From Lepeophtheirus salmonis (lineage: Eukaryota > Arthropoda > Copepoda > Siphonostomatoida > Caligidae), in assembly GCF_016086655.4 (NCBI RefSeq), contig NC_092584.1:7367907-7431906 (forward strand): a DNA stretch of 64,000 bases, read 5' to 3'. Below, piece after piece: positions 46,145 to 57,375 of this stretch (position 1 is the first letter of the stretch; each line of letters begins with the position of its first letter). Made by a program: the position numbers and the translations under genes. The notes under the pieces were generated by a model. The model had not been told where the DNA came from and made no database searches. It saw nothing but the letters and a program-made list of their open reading frames with translations.

Positions 46145-46815
46145 GGAACGGTCGCAGGGAGTGGGTAGAGGGGCTACAGCCCCCACCCCCAAACTAAGGA
46201 ATTTTTCCTTTTTTCTAGAAAATTTAATAATTGAAATTTATTTCTTAAAAATTAAATATTTAAAATTATTTTTCAAAAAATTAAATATTATAAATTTTTT
46301 TCAAACAATGGAACATTTTAAATTTAATTTAATCTTTAATTTTTTTTTCCAAAAATTAAATTTCTTAAATTTTTTTACAAAAAAATGAATTTTCTGTGAG
46401 TGGCTATGAATTGATGAAATTTTTCTCCAAAAGAACTGATATTTAAAAAAAACATTTTCAAAAAATTTTATATGAGAAGTTAAATTTTTGGAATTTTTTC
46501 TAAATTTTTTTTTTTTGTTAATAGCAAAGGATTTCTGTATTTTTTTTTCAAAAAATGTAACAATAGAAATTTTTTTCCAAGAAATGTTATCCAAAAAATT
46601 TAATTTTACAATTTTTTTTCCAAAAAATGTAATCCAAAAAATTTAATTTTCTGTGAATAGCTATGTATTTTTGAAATGATTCTCTCAAAACTTTAATGTT
46701 TGAAATTTTTCTCCAAAAACTTTATTATTTCAATTTTTTTTTCTAAACTTTAATATGAATTTTTTTTTTTTTTAATTTACAAAAACAAATCCCCCTCCAA
46801 AATATAATTTGGCTC
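46145..46815. repeat. GGGGCGTCC repeat, long copy with iterated body
   Basis: The head CAGGGAGTGGGTAGAGGGGC and TACAGCCCCCACCCCC is followed by CTAAGGAATTTTTCCTTTTT and about ten imperfect iterations of a unit like TTTTTCCAAAAAATTAAATT, including TGTGAGTGGCTATGAATTGA and TGTGAATAGCTATGTATTTT. It closes near CAAATCCCCCTCCAAAATAT. The body is longer than in the copy at 32936, so the unit number varies between copies. Confidence 0.6.
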
Positions 46816-49015
46816 CAATATGGCTCCTTTCAAATAGAATCTATCAATTTATCATATCTTTATAGTGTTGTTACAATTTGACATTGTGAATTTACTTTTG
46901 CAAATTCTAACTAGCAAATTTGTCATTAAAAAAAAAAAGAGGCAATTCGGTGAAATCTTTATCTTTTTTAAAAAAAAAGTGAACTGTCAAATATTTCAAT
47001 TAAAAAAAAAAATATAAGTTTTAGATAAAATTACAAAATGTTGAGGATGATATTGTTGATTCAAAACATGTGATACTTCTAATGATTAAAATTAAAATCT
47101 GTAAAATCTCTCTATCTTTTTGTTGTTACACTACTTAAGCTTATTAATATGTAAAAAGTTTTGTTAAGTATATTATATGATCATATCATAAAACTGCTTA
47201 TCTGACCCCCAATCCCCCATTTCTTTTATCATCTGTATAAATGTAAAAATAAAAGAGAATGTGTGTTCTACGTGCCCACATCGTTGTACCTACGAGACTG
47301 AAATTTGTTATGGTCTTTCTTTTGAACCTCCAGTACGACTTGTTTGCTGATGTACAGCGCTAGCATCGCGGCAATAGGATTTTGAATAATTATTCCGACT
47401 AAAAAAATTATGAAATGTGAAAAGACAAGGCCAAAGCAAAGTTTTAATCAAAAGAAAATAGCACCACGGAGTAATTTGAATATTGCGACTGGATAGAGGG
47501 CGCCCTAGTGGTTATTCGTGCACATCAAACATCCCCTGTAACTCCAAGCCACGTTAGGTACTCCCGCTTAGGGTTGTATCAGTCCTTATTAAACTAGCCC
47601 AGTCCATTCTAGTCTTAGAACCGGTCCTTAAGAGCCTCACTCTTTTGGGACTGTTAGGACTAAAATTGATTAAAAAAGAATAAGTTAAGTTCAGGGGCGT
47701 CATCAAGGACCCAAGAGTGAATAGAAATACGAGATTAGACCATCAGGTAGTCAAGGAAGGTGATATATAGCTGCTACTCTTTGTATTAGTTATACTCTAT
47801 GACGTCACTATTAAAAAGCGTAGTAGAAGTCAAACATCAGTCAGAAAAACGTTATGGTATAGCCTTGTATCTCTATTAATCTTGCAAGGGCCGGACTTTT
47901 AGGATAACTACGATTACTTTTATGACTGATGTGTGGAACTGCACTAAGCTTGACGGGGATAGAACTGGACGGGACTGCAATCATCAGGCCTGAATAAGGA
48001 TCCAGACAACTCCACTCCTGCTAGTATATTATGAATACCTAATTTGAATATATCAAAATGCAATAATGATACCTCATTGTTCATGTTGATTAAAATGACT
48101 AAATTTTTAATTCAATAGGGCCTTATAAAAGGACGAAAATACAAGTTGTACAATAGGCGTATACAAGTTGCAACTACTATATACCTTGCAACACGTACAC
48201 GACAATTATTTTAATCCTCTATTTTTTAGAAGTTTTCTTACATGACTTTTTAGTGGCTTTATTTAGAACAACTCATCATAATATAGGTGTCGCTGGCACA
48301 CTCCTCTTAGAGGATGTTTTCCCCGCTCCTGTTGTTGTTCACTACGTAGCATTAGGACCAAGGTCATATTACTGCTCCGGCTCTCCCCTGCTAGGAAAGG
48401 ACACTTAAATCTATGGAATAATAATAATGGGTCTATCAGCAGCAGATCTTGTAAATCCTTTTTGAAGGTTCTTTAAATTATGCATTTCTTGTACGCGTCA
48501 TCATTATTTGAAGGAGTCAAGTTCTAGGGCCGACAGACGAATCAATCGTTCATTGAATAATTCCTAGATTACATATTTAATAATATTACTACATTGAAAT
48601 AAATATTTTATATAAAGAAGAGATCCTTAGCCCCTGATCCTTTCTACATTTTTAATAGCGCCTTAGACGTAAAAGAGTCCTCCTTTTTTATTATTAATTA
48701 TATTACCTGCATTTAGTTTGTCTAGTACGTATTTTTTTTTTTGTAAAAAAAAAAAAACTCCTCTTGTCTTTCAGGTGAATTGTACTTATGACTATATGAG
48801 AATGACAGACTATGGAGTTTACTCCCATCAATCTTCTATATACAGACATATCTTGATTTGTTTATTTGATTGTCTAAAAAGAAATCAATTGTACACTTTT
48901 AAATTGGTACCCCTTTGTTCTATTTCGAAGTTTAACCCTAATAACTATAGGTAAACAATTATATAAAGAAACTGTTAACAAAGAATAAGTAAAGTCATAA
49001 ATATGAGCGTCATAA
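46816..49015. other. Intergenic region, no gene recognised
   Basis: It contains a partial AGGACTG repeat (about 47568-47650, GGGTTGTATCAGTCCTTATT), one TGACGTCA (47800) and the first copy of a dispersed repeat (48580-48835). Reading frames are short and unlike known proteins. Confidence 0.45.
48580..48835 (+). repeat. Dispersed repeat, paired with 54405-54650
   Basis: ATCCTTAGCCCCTGATCCTT, TTTTTAATAGCG, TTAGACGTA, a T-run followed by GTAAAAAAAA, TTCAGGTGAATT and GACAGACT..GGAGTTTACTCC occur here and in the same order near 54405-54650. Non-coding. Confidence 0.55.
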
Positions 49016-49016
49016 C

Positions 49017-49530
49017 TTAAAACATGGAGCAACTTAGAGTTGCAATTCTGGAGCTATACACACGTGTAAAATCACCATCAGAGATATCTAGAGTGCTACG
49101 CTGTTATGGCTCTACTGTGTATCGGGTGACTGCAAGAGACACACTAAACGTGTTCTCACAAGATCCAGATCAAGGCCAAAATAATTTATAGGGCAGTTAA
49201 AGGCACCATTGAAGGCTGAAGAGACGAGGTGACCGTCAATGGTCTTGCTCGTGAATTTGACAACAGCTAAACACCCATGCCCGGCTTGGTGAAGCAAGAC
49301 TTATATCTCAAAGCATACAAGATCACTCTTTGTCAGGGGTTGAAGCCTCTGGATCGAGTAAAGCGTGTTAATCTTTGGAAAAAACTTCCTCAAAAGTTAG
49401 AAAAGCAATACTTTTGGCCTCACCACAGGCTCGACTTCCCCCTCTCGGCTTTGGTTTTTTGGGCACAAGCTTTTGGTAGTCATATACACAGCAAAGGACC
49501 AACTGAAGGCTGCCATCACTGATTTAACCT
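49017..49530 (+). pseudogene. Mariner-type transposase fossil
   Basis: Fragments in several frames read MEQLRVAILELYTRVKSPSE followed by ISRVLRCYGSTVYRVT (N-terminal helix-turn-helix; about 49024-49132), GTIEG.RDEVTVNGLAREFD, LVKQDLYLKAYKITLCQGLK, then PLDRVKRVNLWKKLPQKLEK and YFWPHHRLDF. The order HTH - 'ARE' - 'L...L..Y....Q.L...D...R' is that of mariner transposases up to the first catalytic Asp region. The rest is lost and frames are broken. Confidence 0.6.
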
Positions 49531-50673
49531 TCTAGATTGTAAATATGGTGTCCCTTGCTTTTAATTGTGATATAAATTTCAACTATTGCTCATTGAGTAC
49601 CAAGCCTGTGTCGTCCGGTTCAGGTCCAGCAGTTCTATCAGTCCCGATCTTGGTTCTTTCATTTCAACAGTCTCGGTTCAGCTTTATCGCTCTCGGTTCC
49701 AGTTTTCGGTCTGGGTTCTTTTTTATTCAGGATAAATTTGGTAATATGCACTTAAAACAAGGGGGTGGCTAGAACATGATATTAAATACATACAAACAGG
49801 ACCTTTTACCTTTTACTTGCAGAGTGTGTAGTACTCCAAGTTCCAGAAGGGCCCCTCGTATTAACGGGGCGTCACTGTAAAATGTATTAATGTTCAGGGG
49901 ATCTTAGCATAGTGAAGTTTGGATAACCCTGGTGTAATAAATATTATAGTTATCATATAATATGGCCCAGACAAGCTTAGTAGCGGACCTAGGTCCATAA
50001 TCTACCCCCCTCTTGTATTTACACTGTCTGGTGCCTAAAACCCTTTTTCTAGATCCATAAGAAGCCCTTAGCCATTTGGAACTCATGTACAACTGTATCA
50101 CCCTGGCGACGTAAAAAAATCATTGGACATCGCTGTAATTGCACAACCAAAATAAAAAATCAGAAAATTGATTACTTGATTTAAGATAATTTACTTTTTA
50201 TTTAATTTATATATTCTATATAGGAACAAAAGCACAATAACCGAAACCGATAGGCTATATATTGCAGTCTGGGTTCGACCTTGTCGGTTCCGGTTCTAGC
50301 AGTTCATGAACCGTTAGAACCACAATACCGCTAAGGGTACAACCTTACTGAGTTGAAATATTTCTAGGGCAAGGAGGAAGCAGGAGCAAGAGATATGGTC
50401 CTCTTGAATTTTAGTTCCTGCTATAAAGTGGCGAATCTTCTCCATTTAATATGGCATAAATGCAAAGGAAAATTGTGCAATTATACATAAATTCATATAT
50501 GTATATTTTACTTGGCATTCTTAAAATAATTTATAGAGAAGAAAGGCAAGAATGCTTACTTGAGAGGAATAAGTTAACACTGCAACGACCTATTAATTAG
50601 TATTAAAAAAAAGACAACACGCAAAAAACCGTTTTTCCTTCACTAATTTTTAATTAGTTTAATTTTTTGATTA
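49531..50673. other. Intergenic region, CGGTTC-rich repeats
   Basis: Blocks rich in CGGTTC (about 49610-49720: GGTTCAGGTCCAGCAGTTC; about 50248-50330: CGGTTCCGGTTCTAGCAGTT) look like related non-coding repeats; a similar patch occurs near 55670-55830 and 62136-62170. No gene recognised. Confidence 0.4.
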
Positions 50674-52445
50674 CAAACATAATCGTTCCTAGGACAGATT
50701 TTGATCATGATCTCTCCTAGGAGAATCAATAATTCTACCAGTAGAGATTACAATCATATTCTCTCCTAGGAAAAATTACAATTTTACTGAGGGAGATGGT
50801 AGCATTGAATATTTGAAGAGGCTGCATATGAGGCTAAAATATGACGCCAAGTCATATCCTCTATGGAACCGTGACTGGTAATTTAATTCCCAGTCATTTA
50901 TTCCCACTTTGAAGAAAGGATATTTAATGACGTCATACAGTTCATGTTTCTACACTAGTTAATAGTTTTTGTCCATCCCTGTAGAGGGAGGGATGGACAT
51001 TGTGCAGTCGGAACTGGAGATGAGGGATGATTGGGAGACAGATATAAATGAGTTACAGTGTTTATGGATTAGAAATTACGTCATGATACATCTTTAATAG
51101 TGAGAAGGAATTGAATCCGATGATATATTTTATACCTTGGAAAATACAAGTAAATCCCGTCATTACTCCTCTTCTTCATCGTCTATTTGTATTACTACTC
51201 GGTCCGAGTACTTCTTCTCAATCATCGACAATCATCAGTTTAATAATCCCCCTTTCTTTTCTTTCCCTTTTCACAATTCAAATCTACGTAAACAATAATT
51301 CCGAGCTAATTGCTCGGGCCCCTCACTCCCTTCTTCAAGATCACTACCTCCCCCTTGCTTCAAGCTCAACTCTGGATTCTACAAGTTAAAACAATCATCA
51401 TCATTTATAGGACTATGCTGGGACTAGTAATAGATTTCTAGAATAGTTCATTCTACAGAACTGTTTTAACAAAAGAACTGAATATTTAAAAGAACGAATC
51501 ATCAAAAGAACTATATCGTTAAAAGAACTGAGTCATCAAAAGAACTGATTGACTAAAAGGACTTATTTAATACAATAACTGAATCCTTTACAGATTATTC
51601 GTATTTCGTACATTCAGATAGCAGTTTACTTGAGTCCACTCAAACTATTACATAACCAAATTCTTCCACAGCCGCTTCCTTGAGCATCATAAATCATATT
51701 CAAAAATTATGTCCGGCCCACCTTTTATGCAGGTTTTCTTAACTAAAGATAATTAATTTAATAACTAAAACGAACACTTACATTAATATTGGGTTAACTA
51801 GAAGACACGTTAAAGATGTTAGTTATATCATTATTCATGATATGGAAGTTTTAAAATATAAGGAAAGTCAGCTAGCTTGTATTCCTTAATACTGATTTGG
51901 ATTCAATGCAGTTTATTCCAAATGAATACATAATGTAGTAATCAATGATCCACCCTTACGTTTTTAAATGTATATTAAAAAAAATTATATTTAATAATTA
52001 ACAGTTTAATCTTCAATTTTTGGACTATATTACTCTATACAAGTTTTTTCAATCAGTTTGAATCATTCAGAAAAATGGGAGCAGATTATTTTTATTGGAG
52101 GGGGTGGGGATATCTTAGAACTGATTTATACAGTGAGCGAATCTTTTTAGTGAACTGATTCAGTTCACTAAAAGGAATCAAAATTCCCATTAGCATTAGA
52201 CAAAGCATAACTTTCACGAAAAAAGAAAATAAATCTGCAATGAAAGAATCATTTTTGTACAATATTGCAAATTACAATACAAATTGTAATTTGTCCTAGG
52301 AGAAAATAGGATTGTAATCTCTACCAGTAGAATTATTGATTTTTCTAGGAGAGATCATGATCGTAATCGGTCATAGAACTGATTACGATCATGATCTCTC
52401 TTAGGAAAGTCAACGATTTTACTGGATTTCAATCTCTACTGTGAC
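50674..52445. mobile_element. 1.8-kb segment flanked by CCTAGGAGA foldback arms
   Basis: The arm at about 50680-50795 contains GATCATGATCTCTCCTAGGA, ATCAATAATTCTACCAGTAG and AGATTACAATCATATTCTCT. Its reverse complement occurs at about 52285-52365 (ATCTCTACCAGTAGAATTAT; CTAGGAGAGATCATGATCGT). A further inverted piece follows to about 52440. The spacer holds a Ser/Leu-rich frame (51111-51389) of no known family and one TGACGTCA (50928). It could be a foldback transposon or two opposed MITEs. Confidence 0.4.
52345..52404. repeat. 24-bp perfect-but-one stem-loop
   Basis: CTAGGAGAGATCATGATCGT-AATC (52345-52368) is the reverse complement, with one mismatch, of 52381-52404. The loop between is 12 bases (GGTCATAGAACT). 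The stem also contains smaller palindromes (GATCATGATC). Confidence 0.8.
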
Positions 52446-52480
52446 ATATACATGGAGAACACGTCGTTGCATTTACTGTA

Positions 52481-53145
52481 TAACGAAACCTTTCATAATA
52501 AAAGAAACAGAAAGTGGTACAAAATCAGTTCGTAGTAAGTCAATTCTTATATTTATTCAATAGTTGCTAAGAATGGCTCACAGCTCAATAAGACTTAATT
52601 ATAATTAAACCAATCAACGTTCAGAACAGAGATTGGAATATAAGAAGCAGAAGCAGAGTATATTTATTATTTTAATAAGGTAAAATTAATACCTTTATTG
52701 CATCACACAACCTTTCATCCTTAAAGAAACAGAAAAAATGCACAAATTTCTTGATAGTTGTCCAATTCTTTTCAAATTTTGGTATTATTATCGGTGTTCA
52801 GAACAATGATAAAGAGAAAAGAAAGATGCTAATCGACAGTTGATACAGCATATATGTTTTAGTGTTAGTGAGGTACGGGTTTGAGCACGTTCACATTGTA
52901 TGACGACGCCTTTCATACGAAAAGATAGAGGAACAAGTCAAGGAAATCCGTCGGTAATTTGTCAATTCTTCCTAACTATGAAACTATTATTGGAAATTGT
53001 TTGAATCCTAAAATGAGGTAATTCTGTTGCAACCAATCAGCTTTCAGAGCATTGATAAGGAGAAAAGAAGCATACACATCCACAAATGACTACCAAATAG
53101 ACTCTTTTGTGTTAGTGAGTAACGCCGTGCTCTATAAAGTACTCC
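52481..53145 (+). repeat. Three successive CAGTTGGTAG repeat copies
   Basis: Three copies of the family seen at 12902/15540 lie head to tail at about 52481-52690, 52690-52880 and 52893-53145. Each begins near a CTTTCAT landmark (ACGAAACCTTTCATAATAAA; CACAACCTTTCATCCTTAAA; ACGCCTTTCATACGAAAAGA) and includes GTTCAGA or TTCAGAGC and, in two, GTTAGTGAG. They differ enough to be old, independent or ancient tandem copies. Confidence 0.55.
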
Positions 53146-53184
53146 TTGACTTATATCATATTTTTATACAACTCTATACTGTAT

Positions 53185-53460
53185 AGCAGGGGTGTCTGCA
53201 GGGGGTGGGCCTGAGGGGCTGTAGCCCCTCTACATTCAACATTAAGGAATTTTTCCTTTTTACTAAAAAAGGTTATATTTGTAATTAATAGTTTTCCTAA
53301 AAATTTAAAATGTAATTTAATTTTTCGACTTTTTTTAGAAAAAGTTAAATTTTCTCTGAATAGCTATGGATTTGTTAAATTTTTCTGCCAAAAATTTAAT
53401 AATTGAAATGTTTTTCCGAAAATTATTAATTTTGTTTTTCTAAAAATTTCCAAAATAAAA
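53185..53460. repeat. GGGGCGTCC repeat copy
   Basis: GCAGGGGTGTCTGCAGGGGG followed by TGGGCCTGAGGGGCTGTAGC, then AACATTAAGGAATTTTTCCT and TTCTCTGAATAGCTATGGAT repeat the order seen in the family. The right end is not clear. Confidence 0.55.
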
Positions 53461-53739
53461 GGATAGTTTAATATCCGGGACTAATGGTCTGTAAACGCAT
53501 GGTTCTGGTATTGCAGGAAAACCTCATAGGATCGAAACAATTATTATGACTGAAATCATAATTGATTGTAAAAAATCCAAACTTAATATGAAGCTTATAT
53601 CCCAAGAAAATAATACTTGCTATTAATGATGAGCCGATTAATCGGAATCAGAATCTGCATCCGGGAAATAAAGTTTAATACGCAATTCCAATTCCTATTT
53701 ATTGCTTGTCTAAGTTATGAAAAAAATAGCACACCACAC

Positions 53740-54185
53740 CAAAAAAGGAATGTATGTTTTTTAGTATAAATTTTATATTTGAAATTTAATTTTTCAAATT
53801 TTTTCATAAAAAAATTAGTGTTTGTGAATGACTATGTATGTTTTAAATTTTTCTGCAAAAAATATCATATTTGATCTTTTTTTTAAATTTTATATCAAAA
53901 CTTTAATTAAATTTTTTTCCAAAAAATTATTTATTTGAGAACAACGAGGGATTTTTGAAATTTTTTTCCAAAAATTTCTATTTTTTAGAATAAATGGGGA
54001 TTTTTGAAAAAATTTCAATATCAAAGTGTTATTTTTTGTGAATAACTGTGATTTTTTTATTATTTTTGTGAACACTTGTATATTTTTGCAAAAAACATTT
54101 TTAGATCTTCAGCATCAGAATCGCTAAATTAAAAACGCATCAGAATCGGCATCATGATTTTTTTTTTTTTTTTTTTTTTTTTTGC
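53740..54185. repeat. Iterated CCAAAAAATT body and T26 run
   Basis: Several imperfect TTTTTCCAAAAAATT units with TTTGTGAATGACTATGTATG, related to the body of the GGGGCGTCC family, followed by an uninterrupted T run at about 54158-54183. No coding signal. Confidence 0.45.
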
Positions 54186-54404
54186 AATCTTTCTATCACT
54201 ACGTGCTACAAAATAGCCTCCCTTAAGATTCATGTGGAAATAGTTACTCAAAGATGGACTTTTTCTTTGGATATTGAATTACCAAAGGAACTCCATGACA
54301 AACAAAGTTGTTAAAAGTTAGAGTAATTCTTGCAAAAGTTGGCTTTTCGTCAATGCCTAATAACTCTGGGCAATGCCAAGTACTTACGCTAATATTCTTC
54401 ATAT

Positions 54405-54650
54405 ATTTACATAGTATTTATAAAAGGAACAGATCCTTAGCCCCTTATCCTTATTGCATTTTTAATAGCGTATTAGACGTAGACTGTTTCCCTTTTTTAT
54501 TATTATTTATAAAATAATCACCTGTATTTAATTTGTCTGCTATGGATTTTTTTTTTTTTGTAAAAAAAAAATATATATATAAATTATTGTCGTTCAGGTG
54601 AATTATACTTTTGACAATGAGGATGACAGACTGGAGTTTACTCCAAAAAA
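54405..54650 (+). repeat. Dispersed repeat, second copy of 48580-48835
   Basis: AGATCCTTAGCCCCTTATCC, TTTTTAATAGCGTATTAGAC, GTAAAAAAAA and TTCAGGTGAATTATACTTTT reproduce the order at 48580-48835. Confidence 0.55.
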
Positions 54651-55129
54651 ATTCCTTAGTAATAACACACGTACTACATACAATGGAATTCCCCCTTTAA
54701 AAAAACATGAAGAACTTTTTCAGCTGTGAATTTGTCTACAGCTCCTTATTCACGTCTAGCTTCTTTATCCTCTCGCCATCTTGATGGATAAAAGGGAGAA
54801 TACAAAATTGAAAAAAACAAAAAACAACAATAATATATGCTAGTTAAAGATCTACATTTTTTCGTATCCGGGTCGGTTCGGATCCCTAGACGTACATACT
54901 ACAGTTAGTTTTGTATCTAGATCCGTGCCAAAATTAGAACGAAACTTTTTTTTAACTTTATGAACATTTTATCCAAAGTTTGGATCTTAATATTAGCCGA
55001 TTCGGACTACGGTTATATTTTTACTGATGCTGAAACAATGAATAACCCAATGTGATTACTATTAAGAACACAATTGTGAGTTATGATTAGAATTGTTGTC
55101 ATAGTAACATTGGACACGTTGTTATCTAT

Positions 55130-55392
55130 ACCGTTTCATCTCGCAACCCCTTTTTGGTAAAGAAGGAGAAAAAAAGCATTAAAATCAGTTGCAGGTGACT
55201 AATTCTTCCCATTTAGGGAATTATTATTCAATAATAGTTGATAACTTTTCACAGTCTTCTAAGAACTAATTTGAATACAACGAATCAATGTGTTAAAAAC
55301 ACTGATTAGAGGAAAGTAAGTAAGCTATCATCGATAACTGACAACAAACATAGCGTAGATATGCTGTTAGTGAGGTAACAGCGTGTTAAATA
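55130..55392 (+). repeat. CAGTTGGTAG repeat copy
   Basis: AAAATCAGTTGCAGGTGACT, AATTATTATTCAATAATAGT and GTTAGTGAGGTAACAGCGTG match the family landmarks. A shorter reverse copy follows (about 55425-55590: CTTTTAAGCTGTTACCCAAT, TACCAACTGATTTGTGAC). Confidence 0.55.
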
Positions 55393-55590
55393 AGAATGGA
55401 CATGACGTCAATTCGATAACAAACAAAAATATACATTGTCTTTTCTACTAATTAATATTCTGAAAGTTGAATTAGAATTAGCTCCTTTTAAGCTGTTACC
55501 CAATTCTTTGATTACCAACTGATTTGTGACTTTTTTTTTTTTGTTTATTTTTGGAGGAAAGGCTGAGTGGTACAATAAAAGTAAAGACGG

Positions 55591-56929
55591 GCACAATGCA
55601 ACTGTTGAGTGATCATTATATATAGATGTCACTTCAATACGTTGCTACTAGTGTTAATACTTGGTCTACACCAATTTTTTCGGTTCGGTCTTAAGTGATT
55701 TTTCTAGAGCGATTTGCACCGATTTTCGGTCCAGACCGAGTTCTTCGACGGTGGACCAATTTTTTTACGTCTCACTTTCTGAACGGTTTTTTTTCGTTCT
55801 CACTTTATGGCCCAATTTTTTTCGGTCTCAATTTGATTCTAGGTGGAGATTTTGCTCTCTACCGAGTGCTCAATGTGATATGATAGAAATAACATCATAC
55901 TTTATATTTAATCATGTGGTACAAGTGTTAAATGTTTGAGAACCACTTGTCTAGTGAATCCATTGGATTTGTGCAGCTGGTTTAGACTCTAATATGGCTT
56001 TATAAATCCTTATAATATATACATAGGTTTTCTTGAACAAAATAACTTTGGAACCTTCAAGTGTAATTTGCAATGCCTTCCATTGATTAATCAGAATAAT
56101 CTATTAAAAAAGAAACGCAAGACTCTAATTCAATGGTCAGGGAATAGGTTAAATTACTCCAAACGGGGTAATTTAGGAGGATAATGGGAGTGGATGTTAA
56201 TTATCGGTGGAAGACATGGTAATTTTTTTCTTGGGATTTATTTTCTGAAAAAAGGGTCATTCGATTAAATTATGGTCTGGAGCAAAAATTGAAGTTTTGG
56301 AAATTTTTTATAAGCAATTTAAAAATCAAGCAACCCCTAAAAAAATCCTGCACTATTTTGTGGTAAATTAATTTGATTACAAACTGTTTTTGGGTGTTGG
56401 TAAAAAAAGTTATCTCATTAATTAATTAAAGAATATCTACAATTATATGATTAACTATATATAATAATGGAAAAAATCAATTTCAATTTTGTATGAAGCA
56501 TGGACCACACATTTCCGTAAATAATAACACGTACATATTTAACTGATTGCAAAAAATTATATATTATTTTTTTCTGCAAAAACAAATCCCGTTTCTAGAC
56601 GTTTTACGTACATAGACACAGTATTATACGAATGATATTGTTTTAACAAAATAGGGAACATTCATGAGCACATTATAAGTGAACCCCAGTGCATTTTTCA
56701 TTTTCTCTCTCTCTCTCTTTTCTTCACTTAAGCTGTGCTTCTTCAAACACTTGGTTGGGCCAACCGAAATTTGCATACATGGAACGTACCCTCTTTCTTC
56801 CCCCCTTTCCATTTTTTGACTGACAAAATAATATTTGGTAGAATAGTTTTGAGAAGAAAGGGATAATTGGTTTAAAAACAATTAGATTAAAGGAACTTTA
56901 ATATTTAAGTATTATTTTGATACAGGAAC
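55591..56929. other. Intergenic region, no gene recognised
   Basis: Phe-rich frames at 55661-55939 arise from TTTTTTCGGTTC-like repeats. A (TC)n stretch lies at about 56704-56719. Nothing resembling a conserved protein was found on either strand. Confidence 0.4.
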
Positions 56930-57375
56930 GTCTTCAAGGGGTGGGCTGGAGGTCCTGCAGCCCCCTCCATATTAAGGAATTTCTAGTTTTGTCTAGAGAT
57001 TCTTTAATATTTGAAACTTTTTTTCAAAAAAAAAATAATATTGAATGAAATTTTTTTGCCAAAAAATAAAATTTCATATATACAATTTTTAAATATTTTT
57101 TTTCCCCCCCAAAAATATTTAATTTTCTGTGAATGGCTATGCATTTTTGTAATTTTTCTTTAAAAAAGTTTAATTTGATATAAGCAGCCTTGGAGTTTTG
57201 AAATTTTTGTTGGATATCTATGCATTTTTTATTTTTTTTATCAAAAAACTTTTAATATCTAGAAACTTAATTTCTGAATTTTTTTTTTTCCGAAAAATTA
57301 AATTTCAAATTTAAATTTTTAGATATTCTAAAAAAAAAGCAATAATTTTAAAAATTCCCAAAAACCAATCCCCTC
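56930..57375. repeat. GGGGCGTCC repeat copy
   Basis: AGGAACGTCTTCAAGGGGTG followed by GGCTGGAGGTCCTGCAGCCC and ATATTAAGGAATTTCTAG, iterated TTTTTTTCAAAAAAAAAATA-like units with TGTGAATGGCTATGCATTTT, and an end near AAAACCAATCCCCTCTGATA. Same order as at 46145. Confidence 0.55.

Noticed and set aside
46301..46594. Lys/Phe-rich frames in the 46-kb repeat
   Set aside because: They arise from iterated TTTTTCCAAAAAATT units, not from a gene.
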